Numbered from the stretch's first letter, positions 17,455 through 26,338 are shown. The stretch: 64,000 nucleotides of DNA from Bordetella sp. (GCA_017308115.1 JAFKFS010000023.1:1-64000), one strand, 5' to 3'. The notes: generated from the sequence alone by a model not told the origin. Made by a program: numbers and translations.

Positions 17455-19152
17455 ATGCTGACCACGCTCTCGATCCGCGACATCGTGCTTGTCGACGCCC
17501 TGGACCTGGAGGTCGAGGACGGCCTGACCGTGCTGACCGGGGAAACCGGCGCGGGCAAGTCCATCATCCTCGACGCCCTGGGCCTGGCGCTGGGCGCGCG
17601 CTCCGACGCCGGTCTGGTGCGGGCCGGGGCCAGGCAGGCCTCGGCGACGGCCGTCTTCACCGCGCCGGACGACGAGGTCCTGATCGCCCTTCTGAAGGAG
17701 CGCGGCTTCGAGGTCGCGCCGGGCGAGGAGCTGATCCTGCGCCGGGTGGTGTCGGCCGACGGCCGCAGCCGCGCCTATGTGAACGACCAGCCCGCCGGGG
17801 TGGCGGCCCTGCGCGAGATCGGCGCCCTGCTGGTCGAGGTGCACGGCCAGCATGAGACGGTCGGCCTGCTGGACTGGAAGACGCACCGGGCGCTGCTGGA
17901 CAACTACGGCGGATTGCAGCCGCAGCTGACGGGCGTGGCGGCGGCGGCCGAACGCCTGAAGGCGGCGCAAGGCCGACTGGACGCGCTTGAATCCTCCGCC
18001 GCCGAGGCCGCGGCCAGGGCCGAGGAGATCGCGCTGAACCTGGCGGACCTCGACGCCCTGGACCCCAAGCCGGACGAAGAGACGGAACTGGCGGGCGAGC
18101 GCGCCATCCTGGGCGCGGCGGAGAAGGCGGTCGCCGATCTGGCCGATGCGCGCAACCTGCTGGGCGGGGACAAGCTGAGCCAGCGTCTGGCCTCGGCCCT
18201 GCGCGCGGTCGAGCACGCGCGCCAGCGGGCGGTGCAGGCGGGCGCCGAGGGCGACAACCCCATCATCGTCAAACTGGCCCTGGCCGCCGAGGCGGTGGAC
18301 CGCGCCCTGGTCGAGGCGACCGAGGCGGTGGCCTGCGTCGACGCCGCCGCCGACGCCTTCGACTTCGAGCCGGGCCGTCTGGACAAGGCGGAGGAGCGTT
18401 TGTTCGCCCTGCGCGCCGCCGCCCGCAAGCTGAACACCCCGGTCGAGGCCCTGCCGGCGTTGCGGGCGCGCCTGCGCGAGCAACTTCGCCTGATCGAGGA
18501 CGGGGAGGAGGCCCTGACCCAGGCCCGCCGCGACGTCGCCGCCGCGATCGAGGCCTATGATGTGGCGGCCCTGCTGCTGACCTCGGCGCGTGAGGCCGCC
18601 GGGGACCGGCTGGTCGCCGCCGTCATGGACGAACTCGGCCCGCTGAAGCTGGAGCGCGCCCGTTTCCGCGTGACGCTGGAGCCGGTCGAGGGGCGTCGCG
18701 GCCCGCTGGGCGTCGAGACGGTGCGGTTCGAGGTGGCGACCAACGCCGGGACCGCCTTCGGCCCGCTGGACACGGTGGCCTCGGGCGGGGAGCTGGCGCG
18801 CTTCGCCCTGGCGATGAAGGCGGCCCTGGCCAGCCGCGAGGACCAGCGCCAGCCGGTCATGATCTTCGACGAGGTGGATCAAGGCGTCGGCGGCGCCGTG
18901 GCCGAGGCCGTCGGCGGGCGCCTGCAACGCCTGTCGCGCGGGGCGCAGGTCCTGGTCGTGACCCACAGCCCGCAGGTGGCGGCGCGCGGCCACGCCCACT
19001 GGAAGGTCCGCAAGGCGGAGGTGGAGGGTCATACCCGCACCTCCATCGACGTTCTGGACGAAGGCCCGCGTCAGGAAGAGATCGCGCGGATGCTGTCCGG
19101 CGCCGAGATCACCGATGAAGCGCGGGCCGCGGCAAGAGTGCTGATCGGCTGA
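17455..19152 (+). CDS. recN: DNA repair protein RecN
   Basis: A 565-residue SMC-like ATPase for double-strand-break repair. The Walker A GETGAGKS (29-36) and the N-terminal ATPase half are followed by a long coiled coil broken by a central hinge, then the ABC signature SGGELARFALAMK (about 442) and Walker B MIFDEVDQGVGG (about 468). The C-terminal VVTHSPQVAARGHAHWKV is typical. ligA often follows recN in relatives; here a repeat element begins 9 bases after the stop instead. Confidence 0.95.
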   Translation: MLTTLSIRDIVLVDALDLEVEDGLTVLTGETGAGKSIILDALGLALGARSDAGLVRAGARQASATAVFTAPDDEVLIALLKERGFEVAPGEELILRRVVSADGRSRAYVNDQPAGVAALREIGALLVEVHGQHETVGLLDWKTHRALLDNYGGLQPQLTGVAAAAERLKAAQGRLDALESSAAEAAARAEEIALNLADLDALDPKPDEETELAGERAILGAAEKAVADLADARNLLGGDKLSQRLASALRAVEHARQRAVQAGAEGDNPIIVKLALAAEAVDRALVEATEAVACVDAAADAFDFEPGRLDKAEERLFALRAAARKLNTPVEALPALRARLREQLRLIEDGEEALTQARRDVAAAIEAYDVAALLLTSAREAAGDRLVAAVMDELGPLKLERARFRVTLEPVEGRRGPLGVETVRFEVATNAGTAFGPLDTVASGGELARFALAMKAALASREDQRQPVMIFDEVDQGVGGAVAEAVGGRLQRLSRGAQVLVVTHSPQVAARGHAHWKVRKAEVEGHTRTSIDVLDEGPRQEEIARMLSGAEITDEARAAARVLIG

Positions 19153-19160
19153 CCCGATAT

Positions 19161-19290
19161 CCGCTCATCCCGGCGAAGGCCGGGATCCAGATGGAGGGAC
19201 GAGGCCATGGGCTGTGCAGGCGGAATTGCGTCAGTTGATCCCAAGTGAGCGTCTCATGATCTGGGTCCCAGCCTTCGCCGGGATGAGCGG
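19161..19290. repeat. 130-bp inverted-repeat element, copy 1 (left of GIY-YIG gene)
   Basis: Arm 1 at 19161-19192 (CCGCTCATCCCGGCGAAGGC and on) is repeated inverted at 19259-19290 with 30 of 32 positions matching; the loop is 66 bases. It begins 9 bases after recN and ends 11 bases before the GIY-YIG start codon. Each arm also contains the smaller palindrome CCCGGCGAAGGCCGGG. Confidence 0.9.
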
Positions 19291-19301
19291 AAGGGCCGAG
19301 T

Positions 19302-19607
19302 ATGCGCGACGACGGCACGGAAGGGTTCTGGGTCTATATCGTCGCCAATCGCCGCAATGGTGCGATCTACACCGGCCATACCGATAATCTCGGCCGTCGT
19401 ATTCATGAGCATGCCGAAGGGGTGCTGCCAGGCTTCACGCGGGATTACGGTTGCAAGACCCTGGTGTGGGCCGAATGGCACGAGACACGGGAAAGCGCGT
19501 TCAGGCGCGAGCGTGCGATCAAGGAATGGCGACGGTCATGGAAGCTGCGCCTGATTGAAGAGCGCAATCCGACCTGGCGCGACATGCTGGCCGATTACCT
19601 GGCCTGA
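19302..19607 (+). CDS. Small GIY-YIG nuclease
   Basis: A 101-residue single-domain GIY-YIG endonuclease of the UvrC-N/UPF0213-like group. Motifs in order are WVYIVANRRNGAIYTGHTDNL (the GIY and YIG elements, about 10-30), the catalytic Arg in GRRIHEH (about 32-38), YGCKTLVWAEWHETRESAFRRE with the catalytic Glu in the second half, and IKEWRRSWKLRLIEERNPTWRD. AAGGG directly at the edge of the left repeat serves as ribosome binding site. The gene is bracketed at 11 and 10 bp by two inverted-repeat elements. The cellular role is unknown; mobility of the unit is inferred. Confidence 0.88.
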   Translation: MRDDGTEGFWVYIVANRRNGAIYTGHTDNLGRRIHEHAEGVLPGFTRDYGCKTLVWAEWHETRESAFRRERAIKEWRRSWKLRLIEERNPTWRDMLADYLA

Positions 19608-19617
19608 CTACCCATTT

Positions 19618-19746
19618 CCGCTCATCCCGGCGAAGGCCGGGATCCAGATGACATGACGGGGCCGGTAGCCAGGAGGGCGGGATTACGCCTTCACGTCAAG
19701 GCGATCAGTCTTACAATCTGGATCCCGGCCTTCGCCGGGATGAGCG
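19618..19746. repeat. 129-bp inverted-repeat element, copy 2 (right of GIY-YIG gene)
   Basis: Arm 19619-19649 pairs perfectly over 31 bases with 19716-19746, with a 66-base loop, the same loop length as copy 1. The arm sequence matches copy 1. The loops of the two copies are recognisably related by eye but diverged. It starts 10 bases after the GIY-YIG stop codon. Confidence 0.9.
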
Positions 19747-19754
19747 ATTTGGGG

Positions 19755-20675
19755 TCACACCCCCAGAATCCAGCCTTCTTCGTTTTCGACCTGCGCGATC
19801 AGCGCCTCGTCGGCGCCGGCGGGCGGGGCGAAGGCTTTTTGCAGGTCGCCGGCGTCGTCCATGCGGGCGAAGGCTTCGGCGGCGGCGCGGACCTGGGCCT
19901 GGGTCTTGTATTCCTTGACGCCCTCGGCGCTGACGCCGCGCTTGGCCTCATAGAGGGCGGGCCAGACCTCGACGACGACGGCGGACAGGGGCTCGATGTC
20001 GGCCTCGGTCAGCTCGCGCCAGCCGGTGCCGAAGGGCCAGACGGCGGCCGAGGCGCCCAGCGTGTCCAGCAGGCGGCGCAGCATGGGCAGGCCGACCAGC
20101 GTCAGGCCGCCGATGGCGCCCGCCCCGTGCATCTGCCAGACGCTCTTGGGCGGCAGCTTGTCCTTGCGCGCGGCCCGTTCGGTGGCGCGGAACTCGGGGA
20201 TGTCGGCGCCGGCGCCCTCGGGCGGCTTGGTCGTGGTCAGCCAGCGCTGGGCCTGGCTGGCGGGCGCGCCCCAGAAGGGCCAGGGCTCGTCGGTCATCAG
20301 ACGGTTCATCTTGGCCGCGACTTGATAGCGATTGTTCGAATTATCGGCCTTGTCGACGATGTTGGCGGCCAGGAACCTGCCCATGGCGTCCCACGGGCGG
20401 CCGTCCAGCTTCAGGCGCGCGGCGGTCCCGGTCGGGAAGCCGAAGTCGAAGTCGAAGCCCACCAGCACGCGGTCGCCGCGCTTGCGATGTTCGGCCAGCA
20501 GGTCGGCGATCAGCTTTTCGCCCTCGGCGCGCGTGGCGACGTTGTGGGTCTCGGTATAGAGGCGGAAGCGCACGTCGCGCTTGGCGACGCCGACCCACAG
20601 GGTCTGTTCGCCCAGCTTCCTGCCCTCGGCGGCGGTCCAGTCAGCGATGATGTAGGCGTCGAAAAGGCGGGCCAC
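19755..20675 (-). CDS. Conserved hypothetical protein, RNase H-fold-like
   Basis: A 306-residue cytoplasmic protein without signal peptide or membrane segment. The N-terminus FDAYIIADWTAAEGR, then VGVAKRDVRFRL and RVLVGFDFDFGFP, has spaced acidic residues that resemble an RNase H-like fold; relatives in alphaproteobacteria are often labelled as cobalamin-related without proof. The frame extends to a TTG, but the start is placed at GTG 20675 because TCAGGAG sits 5 bases upstream. Function is unknown. Confidence 0.65.
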   Translation of the reverse strand: MARLFDAYIIADWTAAEGRKLGEQTLWVGVAKRDVRFRLYTETHNVATRAEGEKLIADLLAEHRKRGDRVLVGFDFDFGFPTGTAARLKLDGRPWDAMGRFLAANIVDKADNSNNRYQVAAKMNRLMTDEPWPFWGAPASQAQRWLTTTKPPEGAGADIPEFRATERAARKDKLPPKSVWQMHGAGAIGGLTLVGLPMLRRLLDTLGASAAVWPFGTGWRELTEADIEPLSAVVVEVWPALYEAKRGVSAEGVKEYKTQAQVRAAAEAFARMDDAGDLQKAFAPPAGADEALIAQVENEEGWILGV

Positions 20676-20750
20676 GGGGGCTCCTGAAGAAAGAAGCAAA
20701 AGGAGAACGAGGGGGGTTCTAGCCGCCCGGACTCAAGCCGTGAAGCGCGA

Positions 20751-21293
20751 TCAGCGTTGCATCAGGGCTTCGACGTGCGACAACCAGCGGCGCCCCAGCC
20801 GCAGGCCCTCGCCTGGAGAGCGGGCGCCGCTGGTCTTTTCGGCCTCGGAGGCGGGCGCGGTGCGCGTGCCGTTCCACAGCGCCAGTTCAAACTCGGCGTT
20901 GTGGGGGTCGCTGAAGATCAGCCTCAGCACGACCAGTTCGGCGTCGGGCGCGTCCAGGTCGATCTCCTTGCGCATCTGGCCGCGCAGGACGCGGGCGACG
21001 ACGTGCCCGTCGACGATGATCTCGGCGCCCAGCACTTCTTCGAAGGCGTAGACCAGCCCCATGGCGCCGCGGCTCCACAGCACCACCAACTGGCCGCCTT
21101 CCAGGTCCAGCCCGGCGGCGCGGCCTTCGGGGACGGACAGGGCGAGGGTGTCGGCCGGCGCGCCCAGCGCCTTCTTCATCGCCCGCCGCAGTCGCCGCTC
21201 GGACTCCATCCACCAGGAAAACAGCAGGACGCCGGTGGTCAGGAAGGCGGCGATCAGGGCGATCAGCAGAATGGCCCTGAACGTGTCGCCCAT
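20751..21293 (-). CDS. Hypothetical single-pass membrane protein
   Basis: A 180-residue protein with one N-terminal transmembrane helix (FRAILLIALIAAFLTTGVLL, about 5-27) and a soluble C-terminal domain (LALSVPEGRAAGLDLEGGQLVVLW and the rest). I do not recognise the family. It starts 3 bases past the xth stop on the same strand, so it is likely co-transcribed with xth; ATG 21293 is the only good start. Confidence 0.7.
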   Translation of the reverse strand: MGDTFRAILLIALIAAFLTTGVLLFSWWMESERRLRRAMKKALGAPADTLALSVPEGRAAGLDLEGGQLVVLWSRGAMGLVYAFEEVLGAEIIVDGHVVARVLRGQMRKEIDLDAPDAELVVLRLIFSDPHNAEFELALWNGTRTAPASEAEKTSGARSPGEGLRLGRRWLSHVEALMQR

Positions 21294-21296
21294 GGA

Positions 21297-22082
21297 TCAG
21301 GCCTCCAGATCCAGATCGACCACGACGGGGACGTGATCGCTGGGCTTTTCCATGTCGCGCGCCTCGCGGTGCGTCTCGATGACGCGGAAGCGGTCGGCCG
21401 CCTGGGGCGACAGCAGGGCGAAGTCGATGCGGATGCCGTGGTCCCTCTGCCAGGCGCCGGCCTGATAGTCCCAGAAGGTGAAGGTCCCGGCCGGTTCGCG
21501 GCCCAGTTCGTGGGAATCGGCCAGGCCCAGCCATTTCAGCGCGCGGAAGGCCTCGCGGCTCTCAATCTGGAACAGGGCGTCGTCGGCCCAGGCGGCGGGG
21601 TTCCTGGCGTCCTCGGCCTCGGGGATGACGTTGTAGTCGCCGCACAGGGCCAGCGGCTCCTCCAGCGCCAGCAACTCGCGCGCGTGGTTCTGGAGCCGCT
21701 GGAACCAGGCCAGCTTATAGGCGAATTTCTCGGTGCCGATGGGGTTGCCGTTGGGCAGGTAGATGGAGGCGATGCGGATCGGGCGAGGCGCCTCGATCAG
21801 GGCCTCCAGATAGCGGGCCTGTTCGTCCGTGTCGTCGCCGGACAAGCCGCGCCGCACGTCCGACATGGGATGCTTCGAGAGCAGGGCGACGCCGTTGTAG
21901 GTTTTCTGGCCGTGGGTCTCGACGTTGTAGCCCAGGTCCTCGAAGGCCTCGCGCGGGAACTTCTCGTCCAGGCATTTGATCTCCTGGAAGCAGGCGACGT
22001 CGGGATTGGCGGCCTGAATCCACTCCAGCACCGTGGGCAGGCGGGCGTTGACCGAGTTCACGTTCCAGGTGGCGATGCGCAT
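21297..22082 (-). CDS. xth: Exodeoxyribonuclease III
   Basis: A 261-residue AP endonuclease and 3-prime exonuclease for base excision repair. EEP-family motifs are MRIATWNVNSVNARL, FQEIKCLDEKFP (metal-binding Glu), ALCGDYNVIPEAED (catalytic Asp and Asn), IRIDFALLS and the C-terminal PSDHVPVVVD with catalytic His. The start at 22082 is the conserved MRIATWN; the frame is open 16 codons further but those residues are not family-like. A hypothetical membrane protein gene follows. Confidence 0.94.
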   Translation of the reverse strand: MRIATWNVNSVNARLPTVLEWIQAANPDVACFQEIKCLDEKFPREAFEDLGYNVETHGQKTYNGVALLSKHPMSDVRRGLSGDDTDEQARYLEALIEAPRPIRIASIYLPNGNPIGTEKFAYKLAWFQRLQNHARELLALEEPLALCGDYNVIPEAEDARNPAAWADDALFQIESREAFRALKWLGLADSHELGREPAGTFTFWDYQAGAWQRDHGIRIDFALLSPQAADRFRVIETHREARDMEKPSDHVPVVVDLDLEA

Positions 22083-22130
22083 GGGACGCAAGGCTAAGGT
22101 GAGCCGCGCCGAACGGAAAGAGGGCCGCAT

Positions 22131-22166
22131 AAAACAAAGACGCCGCCGGATCGCTCCGACGGCGTC
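22131..22166 (-). terminator. Rho-independent terminator upstream of xth
   Basis: GACGCCG(C)CGGATCGCTCCGACGGCGTC folds into a strong hairpin (22139-22166), followed on the minus strand by TTTGTTTT. It ends the transcript of the secreted-protein gene at 22190-23176. Confidence 0.85.
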
Positions 22167-22189
22167 TGCAGGTCGGCCTGGGCCGAGGA

Positions 22190-23176
22190 TCAGCCGTTCG
22201 GCGTCGCCGCCGGAGGCGTGGTCGTCAGCTTGCAGCCGCCGCCGATCTGCTGGGCGGTGGCGCAGGGATAGACCTGCTGCACGGCCTTGGCCGTGTCGAA
22301 ACGCACGATGACGCCGTCGGCGCCGTTGCAGGCGGCTTCATAGAAGGAGCCGTTGGCGTTCTTGCCCATGTAGCGCGTCTGGGTGATGTCGCAGGCGGCG
22401 GCTTCCGAACCCGCCAGCCAGCCCTTCAGCGTGGCCGCCTGTTCGGCGGGCGTGGTGAAGCGGCAGGAGGCGTTGGCCGAGACCAGTTCGAAGCAGGATG
22501 ACACTTCCCAGCCGGCGGCGGCCTTGTTGATCTGGGCGCCGTCGACGCCGGCGCAGCCGATTTCATAGACCACGGCGCCGCCGGACTTGGCGCCGATGAC
22601 CGCGCCTTGATCGACCGTGCAGTTCAGGCCGGCTTCCTTTGCGAAGGCGGTGAAGACGGCCATGGCGTTGTCGTTGGCGGGCAGGGTGCACTGCGAGCCG
22701 ACGTCGGCTTCCGGATTGCGCGCGCGCGCCTGTTCGGCCGAGGCGGCCAGCACCAGGCAGTCGGTCGCCTGGGGCGGGGTCGAGGTCAGCAGCAGATAGC
22801 CGGGGCCGGAGGCGCAGGACACTTCATACAGCGACTCCTTGGCGGGCGATTGGCCCAGCAGCTTGGACTCGGTGATCTGGCAGTTGGTGTTGGTGGCGGT
22901 CAGCACGCCCTGGGCGGCGGCCTGCACCTGTTCCGGCGACGGCGCCTGAGCCTGGGCTTGGCGCTGCTGGTTCTGGCGGCGGGCGAGGCGCCCCATCGGC
23001 GCGCGTTCTCCAGCGCGCTGGTCGTTCAGCGGATCCTGTTCATTGCCGCCAGGCCTGCTGGGTGCAGCGCCTTCCTGCAGAGACCGAGGCTGAGCATGGG
23101 AATAGGATGGGAAGAGGGTAACAAGCGCCAGGGCGGCTGCCACGCCGATCGAGCGGCTGCGAATGTTGAAGGTCAC
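22190..23176 (-). CDS. Secreted protein with three internal cysteine repeats
   Basis: A 328-residue exported protein I do not recognise. A signal peptide (about 1-28, ending SHAQ) is followed by a Gln- and Arg-rich linker (30-90). Three related units follow: CQITESKLLGQ...LYEVSCASGPGYLL, CTVDQGAVIGA...VYEIGCAGVDGAQI and CDITQTRYMGK...FYEAACNGADGVIV. Each has the plan C-(I/V)-x(2)-Y/F-E-x(2)-C with Gly turns, and further cysteines between units suggest disulfides. It is divergent from the MBL hydrolase gene and closed by its own terminator. Confidence 0.72.
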   Translation of the reverse strand: MTFNIRSRSIGVAAALALVTLFPSYSHAQPRSLQEGAAPSRPGGNEQDPLNDQRAGERAPMGRLARRQNQQRQAQAQAPSPEQVQAAAQGVLTATNTNCQITESKLLGQSPAKESLYEVSCASGPGYLLLTSTPPQATDCLVLAASAEQARARNPEADVGSQCTLPANDNAMAVFTAFAKEAGLNCTVDQGAVIGAKSGGAVVYEIGCAGVDGAQINKAAAGWEVSSCFELVSANASCRFTTPAEQAATLKGWLAGSEAAACDITQTRYMGKNANGSFYEAACNGADGVIVRFDTAKAVQQVYPCATAQQIGGGCKLTTTPPAATPNG

Positions 23177-23315
23177 AAAAGCACTCCTGGCCTTGAAATA
23201 TAGGAAACGAAGCCTTGGCTGGCTCTGTTGTTCCGGTCAAGCGCAACGACGTGGGCGGGCTGGACGATCCGAGGCTATCCGCCTATCTAGGGATGGTTTT
23301 CATTGGAGACGGACT

Positions 23316-24389
23316 TTGGCGGATGGAGATTCCTTGTCTCGCTCCCGGACAGAGCGCGGCCTGACCTATCCGTTCCCTGCGGCCCCCTTCGAGGGGCAGG
23401 CGTTGGCGGTCGCGCCCGGCGTGCTGTGGTTGCGCCTGCCGTTGCCGATGGCGCTGGACCATATCAATCTCTACGCCATCGAGGACGGCGAAGGCTGGGC
23501 GATCGTCGACGCCGGGCTGGCGACGGACGTGGCGCGGGCCGGTTGGGATGAGGCGCTGGCGGGCGCCCTGGGCGGCCGCCCCGTGACGCGCGTCATCTGC
23601 ACCCATATGCACCCGGATCATATCGGTCTGGCCGGCTGGCTGTGCGCGCGGTTCGGGGCGCCCCTGCTGATGTCGCGGACGGAGTATGTGACGGCGCGGA
23701 TGCTGATCGGCGACGAGGTCCTGGGACCGCCTGCCGGCGCGGAGGTCTTCTATCGGGCCGCGGGCTGGACCGACGAGCAGATTGCGCGCTGGCGCGACGG
23801 CTATGGCGGGTTCGGCCGCATGGTGCAGGATTTCCCGCGCGAGTATCGCCGGGTTCAGGAGGGGGAGGTCCTGAGCCTAGGCGGCGAGGACTGGCGGGTG
23901 GTGGTCGGCGAGGGACACAGCCCCGAGCACGTCTGCCTGTGGCGCGAGAAGGACGGCGTCTTCATCGCGGGCGATCAGATTCTGCCGCGCATCTCCTCCA
24001 ATGTCTCGATCTGGGCGACGGAGCCGGACGCGGACCCGCTGGGCGACTGGCTGCGTTCGCTGGCGGCGCTGAGGGACCGGCTGCCGGAGGACCTGCTGGT
24101 GCTGCCGTCGCACGGAGAGCCTTTCCACGGCGTGACCCTGCGGCTGGAGGCCCTGATGCGCGGGCACGAGACGGCGTTGAAGCGGCTGGAGAAGACGCTG
24201 CGGACGCCGTGCCGCGCCGTGGACGTGTTCGGCGCCCTGTTCGCGCGCCCGGTGGGCGACGCTGTGCTGGGCATGGCGACCGGCGAGGCGCTGGCGCACC
24301 TGAATTATCTCGAACGCCAGGGGCGGGGCCGCCGCGTGCGGGACGCGGACGGCGTGGACTGGTGGAGCCTTTCGGAGACAGGCCGATGA
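23316..24389 (+). CDS. MBL-fold metallo-hydrolase
   Basis: A protein of about 357 residues of the metallo-beta-lactamase superfamily. The zinc motif HMHPDHIG is intact, with later ligands in GEGHSPEHVCLW and FIAGDQILPRIS and a final His in LPSHGEPFHG. A C-terminal winged-helix-like region follows (LARPVGDAVLG, EALAHLNYLERQGR), as in the LACTB2-type group. TTG 23316 with GGAGACGGA upstream is the chosen start; the frame is open to 23163 but that would run into the divergent gene. The enoyl-CoA hydratase gene overlaps its stop (ATGA). The substrate is unknown. Confidence 0.82.
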   Translation: MADGDSLSRSRTERGLTYPFPAAPFEGQALAVAPGVLWLRLPLPMALDHINLYAIEDGEGWAIVDAGLATDVARAGWDEALAGALGGRPVTRVICTHMHPDHIGLAGWLCARFGAPLLMSRTEYVTARMLIGDEVLGPPAGAEVFYRAAGWTDEQIARWRDGYGGFGRMVQDFPREYRRVQEGEVLSLGGEDWRVVVGEGHSPEHVCLWREKDGVFIAGDQILPRISSNVSIWATEPDADPLGDWLRSLAALRDRLPEDLLVLPSHGEPFHGVTLRLEALMRGHETALKRLEKTLRTPCRAVDVFGALFARPVGDAVLGMATGEALAHLNYLERQGRGRRVRDADGVDWWSLSETGR

Positions 24390-25159
24390 ACGAACATATC
24401 CGCACCCATCTGGAGGGGGGCGTCCTGACGGTCGTCTTCGATCGCGCGGACAAGAAGAACGCCATCACCCAGGCCATGTATGCGGCCCTGGCCGACGCCA
24501 CGGAGCGGGCGCGGACCGACGACGCCGTGCGCGTCATCCTGTTCCGCAGCGAGGGCGATTCCTTTTCGGCGGGCAACGACATCGCCGACTTCATCGCCCT
24601 GGGGCGGACCGAAGGCGACCTGATCGAGATGGGCGTGTTCCGTTTCCTGAAGGCGCTGGCCGACCTGGACAAGCCGGCGGTGGCGGCGGTGCGCGGCCGG
24701 GCGGTGGGCATCGGCCTGACGCTGCTGCTGCATTGCGACATGGTGGTGGCGGCCGAGGACGCCCTGCTGTCCGCGCCCTTCGTCAACCTGGCCCTGGCGC
24801 CGGAGGCGGCCTCGTCGTTGCTGCTGGCGGCCGGCGTCGGGCACCAGCGGGCGTTCGAGTTGTTCGCCCTGGGCGAGGCGATCGACGGCAGGACGGCGCT
24901 GGCCTGGGGCCTGGCCAACCGGGCGGTCCCGGCCGATCAGGTCGAGGCGACGGCGGCGGACCTGGCGGCCAGGCTGGCGGCGCGCGCGCCCAACTCCATC
25001 CGCAAGACCAAGGCCCTGATGCGCGACGCCGAGGCGCTGTGGGCGGTGATGCGGCGTGAAGCCGAGGCCTTCGGCTCGCAGATGCGCAGCCCCGAGGCGA
25101 TGGAGGCCTTCATGGCCTTCAGCCAGAAGCGCGCGCCCGATTTCTCGAAACCGGGCTGA
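24386..25159 (+). CDS. Enoyl-CoA hydratase/isomerase family protein
   Basis: A 257-residue crotonase-fold protein. The oxyanion-hole segments FSAGNDIADF (about 62-71) and GRAVGIGLTLLLHCDMVVA (about 100-118) and the APFVNLALAPEAASS segment, which holds one acidic residue at the catalytic region, are present. The start codon overlaps the MBL hydrolase stop, so the two are translationally coupled and may act on the same thioester. The exact reaction is not predictable. Confidence 0.88.
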   Translation: MNEHIRTHLEGGVLTVVFDRADKKNAITQAMYAALADATERARTDDAVRVILFRSEGDSFSAGNDIADFIALGRTEGDLIEMGVFRFLKALADLDKPAVAAVRGRAVGIGLTLLLHCDMVVAAEDALLSAPFVNLALAPEAASSLLLAAGVGHQRAFELFALGEAIDGRTALAWGLANRAVPADQVEATAADLAARLAARAPNSIRKTKALMRDAEALWAVMRREAEAFGSQMRSPEAMEAFMAFSQKRAPDFSKPG

Positions 25160-25210
25160 TGTCGCGAAATCCCGATTGATTCAAGGCGCGCGGGGGACTA
25201 GGGGCCGCCC

Positions 25211-25723
25211 ATGAACGCCGCGCCCGCCTCCGCCCCTGAAGACGACCCGCAGATCGCGGGCCGGATCACGCGTGAGACGGCGGCTGACGCGGCCGCCGTC
25301 GACGCCCTGGTGATCGCCGCCTTCGGCCCCGGCCGCTTCGCCAAGACGGCCGAGCGCCTGCGCGAGCGGGCGCCGCTGGCGGCGGGCTTCTGCCTGTATG
25401 AAGGCGGGCGTCTGATCGGCTCGGTGCGGCTGTGGTCGATCCTGACGGGGCAGGCGCGCTCGGTATTTCTGGGCCCCATCGCCGTGGACAAGGCCAGCCG
25501 CAGCGCCGGCCTGGGCGGCGAACTGGTGCGGGCCTGTATCGAAGAGGCGAAGGCGCTGGGGCTGGACGGCGTCCTGCTGGTCGGCGATCCGCCCTATTTC
25601 TCGCGTTTCGGATTCGAGCCTGCGCCTGAGGCGGTGCTGCCGGGGCCGGTGGACCGGCGCCGGGTCATGTGGCTGCCCTTCACCGCAGCGGCGCCCGTCG
25701 GAGCGGTCCGCCCCGACGTCTGA
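25211..25723 (+). CDS. GNAT family N-acetyltransferase
   Basis: A 170-residue acetyltransferase of the YhbS-like type. The acetyl-CoA binding motif A is seen at IAVDKASRSAGLGGELVRACIEEA in the middle third, with beta-strand LIGSVRLWSI before it and FSRFGFEPAPEAVLPGP after. It stands alone on the plus strand 50 bases after the enoyl-CoA hydratase. The substrate is unknown. Confidence 0.85.
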   Translation: MNAAPASAPEDDPQIAGRITRETAADAAAVDALVIAAFGPGRFAKTAERLRERAPLAAGFCLYEGGRLIGSVRLWSILTGQARSVFLGPIAVDKASRSAGLGGELVRACIEEAKALGLDGVLLVGDPPYFSRFGFEPAPEAVLPGPVDRRRVMWLPFTAAAPVGAVRPDV

Positions 25724-25771
25724 GCGGGTCGCGGCCTTCCTTTGCCGGGCGACGCATCCCATAGTTCAGGC

Positions 25772-26338
25772 ATGACGAACCCACCGACATCGTCCGGCTC
25801 CGGCCTGGCCGGCGTGGCCGAGGCCGCGCGTCAGGCGCCGGGCAGGGGCCTCCCGCCCGTCCATCTGTGGAACCCCGATCATTGCGGCGAGATCGACATC
25901 CTGATCCGCGCCGACGGGGTTTGGATGCATGAGGGCTCCCCCATCGGCCGGGCCGAACTGGTGCGGCTGTTCTCGACGGTGCTGAGGAAGGACCCGGACG
26001 GCTATCATCTGGTCACTCCGGTCGAGAAGCTGAAGATCGCGGTCGAGGACCTGCCGTTCCGCGCCGTGGCCATGCGAGAGGAGGGCGACGCCCTGGTCTT
26101 CACCACGGATCAGGGCGACGAGGCCGCCGCCGGCCCCGACCACGCCCTCGTCGTCGAGACGGACCCGGCGACGGGCGAGCCCGCGCCGCGCGTCCATGTG
26201 CGGGGCGGCCTGTGGGCGCGGATCGCGCGGCCGGTCTTCTATGAACTGGTCGAGCGGGCGCAGGCGCATGAGGGGCGCCTGGTCGTGCGTTCCGCGGGCA
26301 TGGCGTTTCCGCTGGGGCCGGAAGGGGCGGGCCTTTGA
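25772..26338 (+). CDS. DUF1285 domain-containing protein
   Basis: A 188-residue cytoplasmic protein of the DUF1285 family, recognised by VHLWNPDHCGEIDILIRADG, WMHEGSPIGRAELVRLFSTV and LRKDPDGYHLVTPVEKL. Its role is unknown. The start MTNPPTSS at 25772 is preferred to a GTG or other start 10 codons earlier. It is the first gene of an overlapping set with a NUDIX hydrolase (TTGA overlap) and cca, an arrangement common in alphaproteobacteria. Confidence 0.85.
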   Translation: MTNPPTSSGSGLAGVAEAARQAPGRGLPPVHLWNPDHCGEIDILIRADGVWMHEGSPIGRAELVRLFSTVLRKDPDGYHLVTPVEKLKIAVEDLPFRAVAMREEGDALVFTTDQGDEAAAGPDHALVVETDPATGEPAPRVHVRGGLWARIARPVFYELVERAQAHEGRLVVRSAGMAFPLGPEGAGL

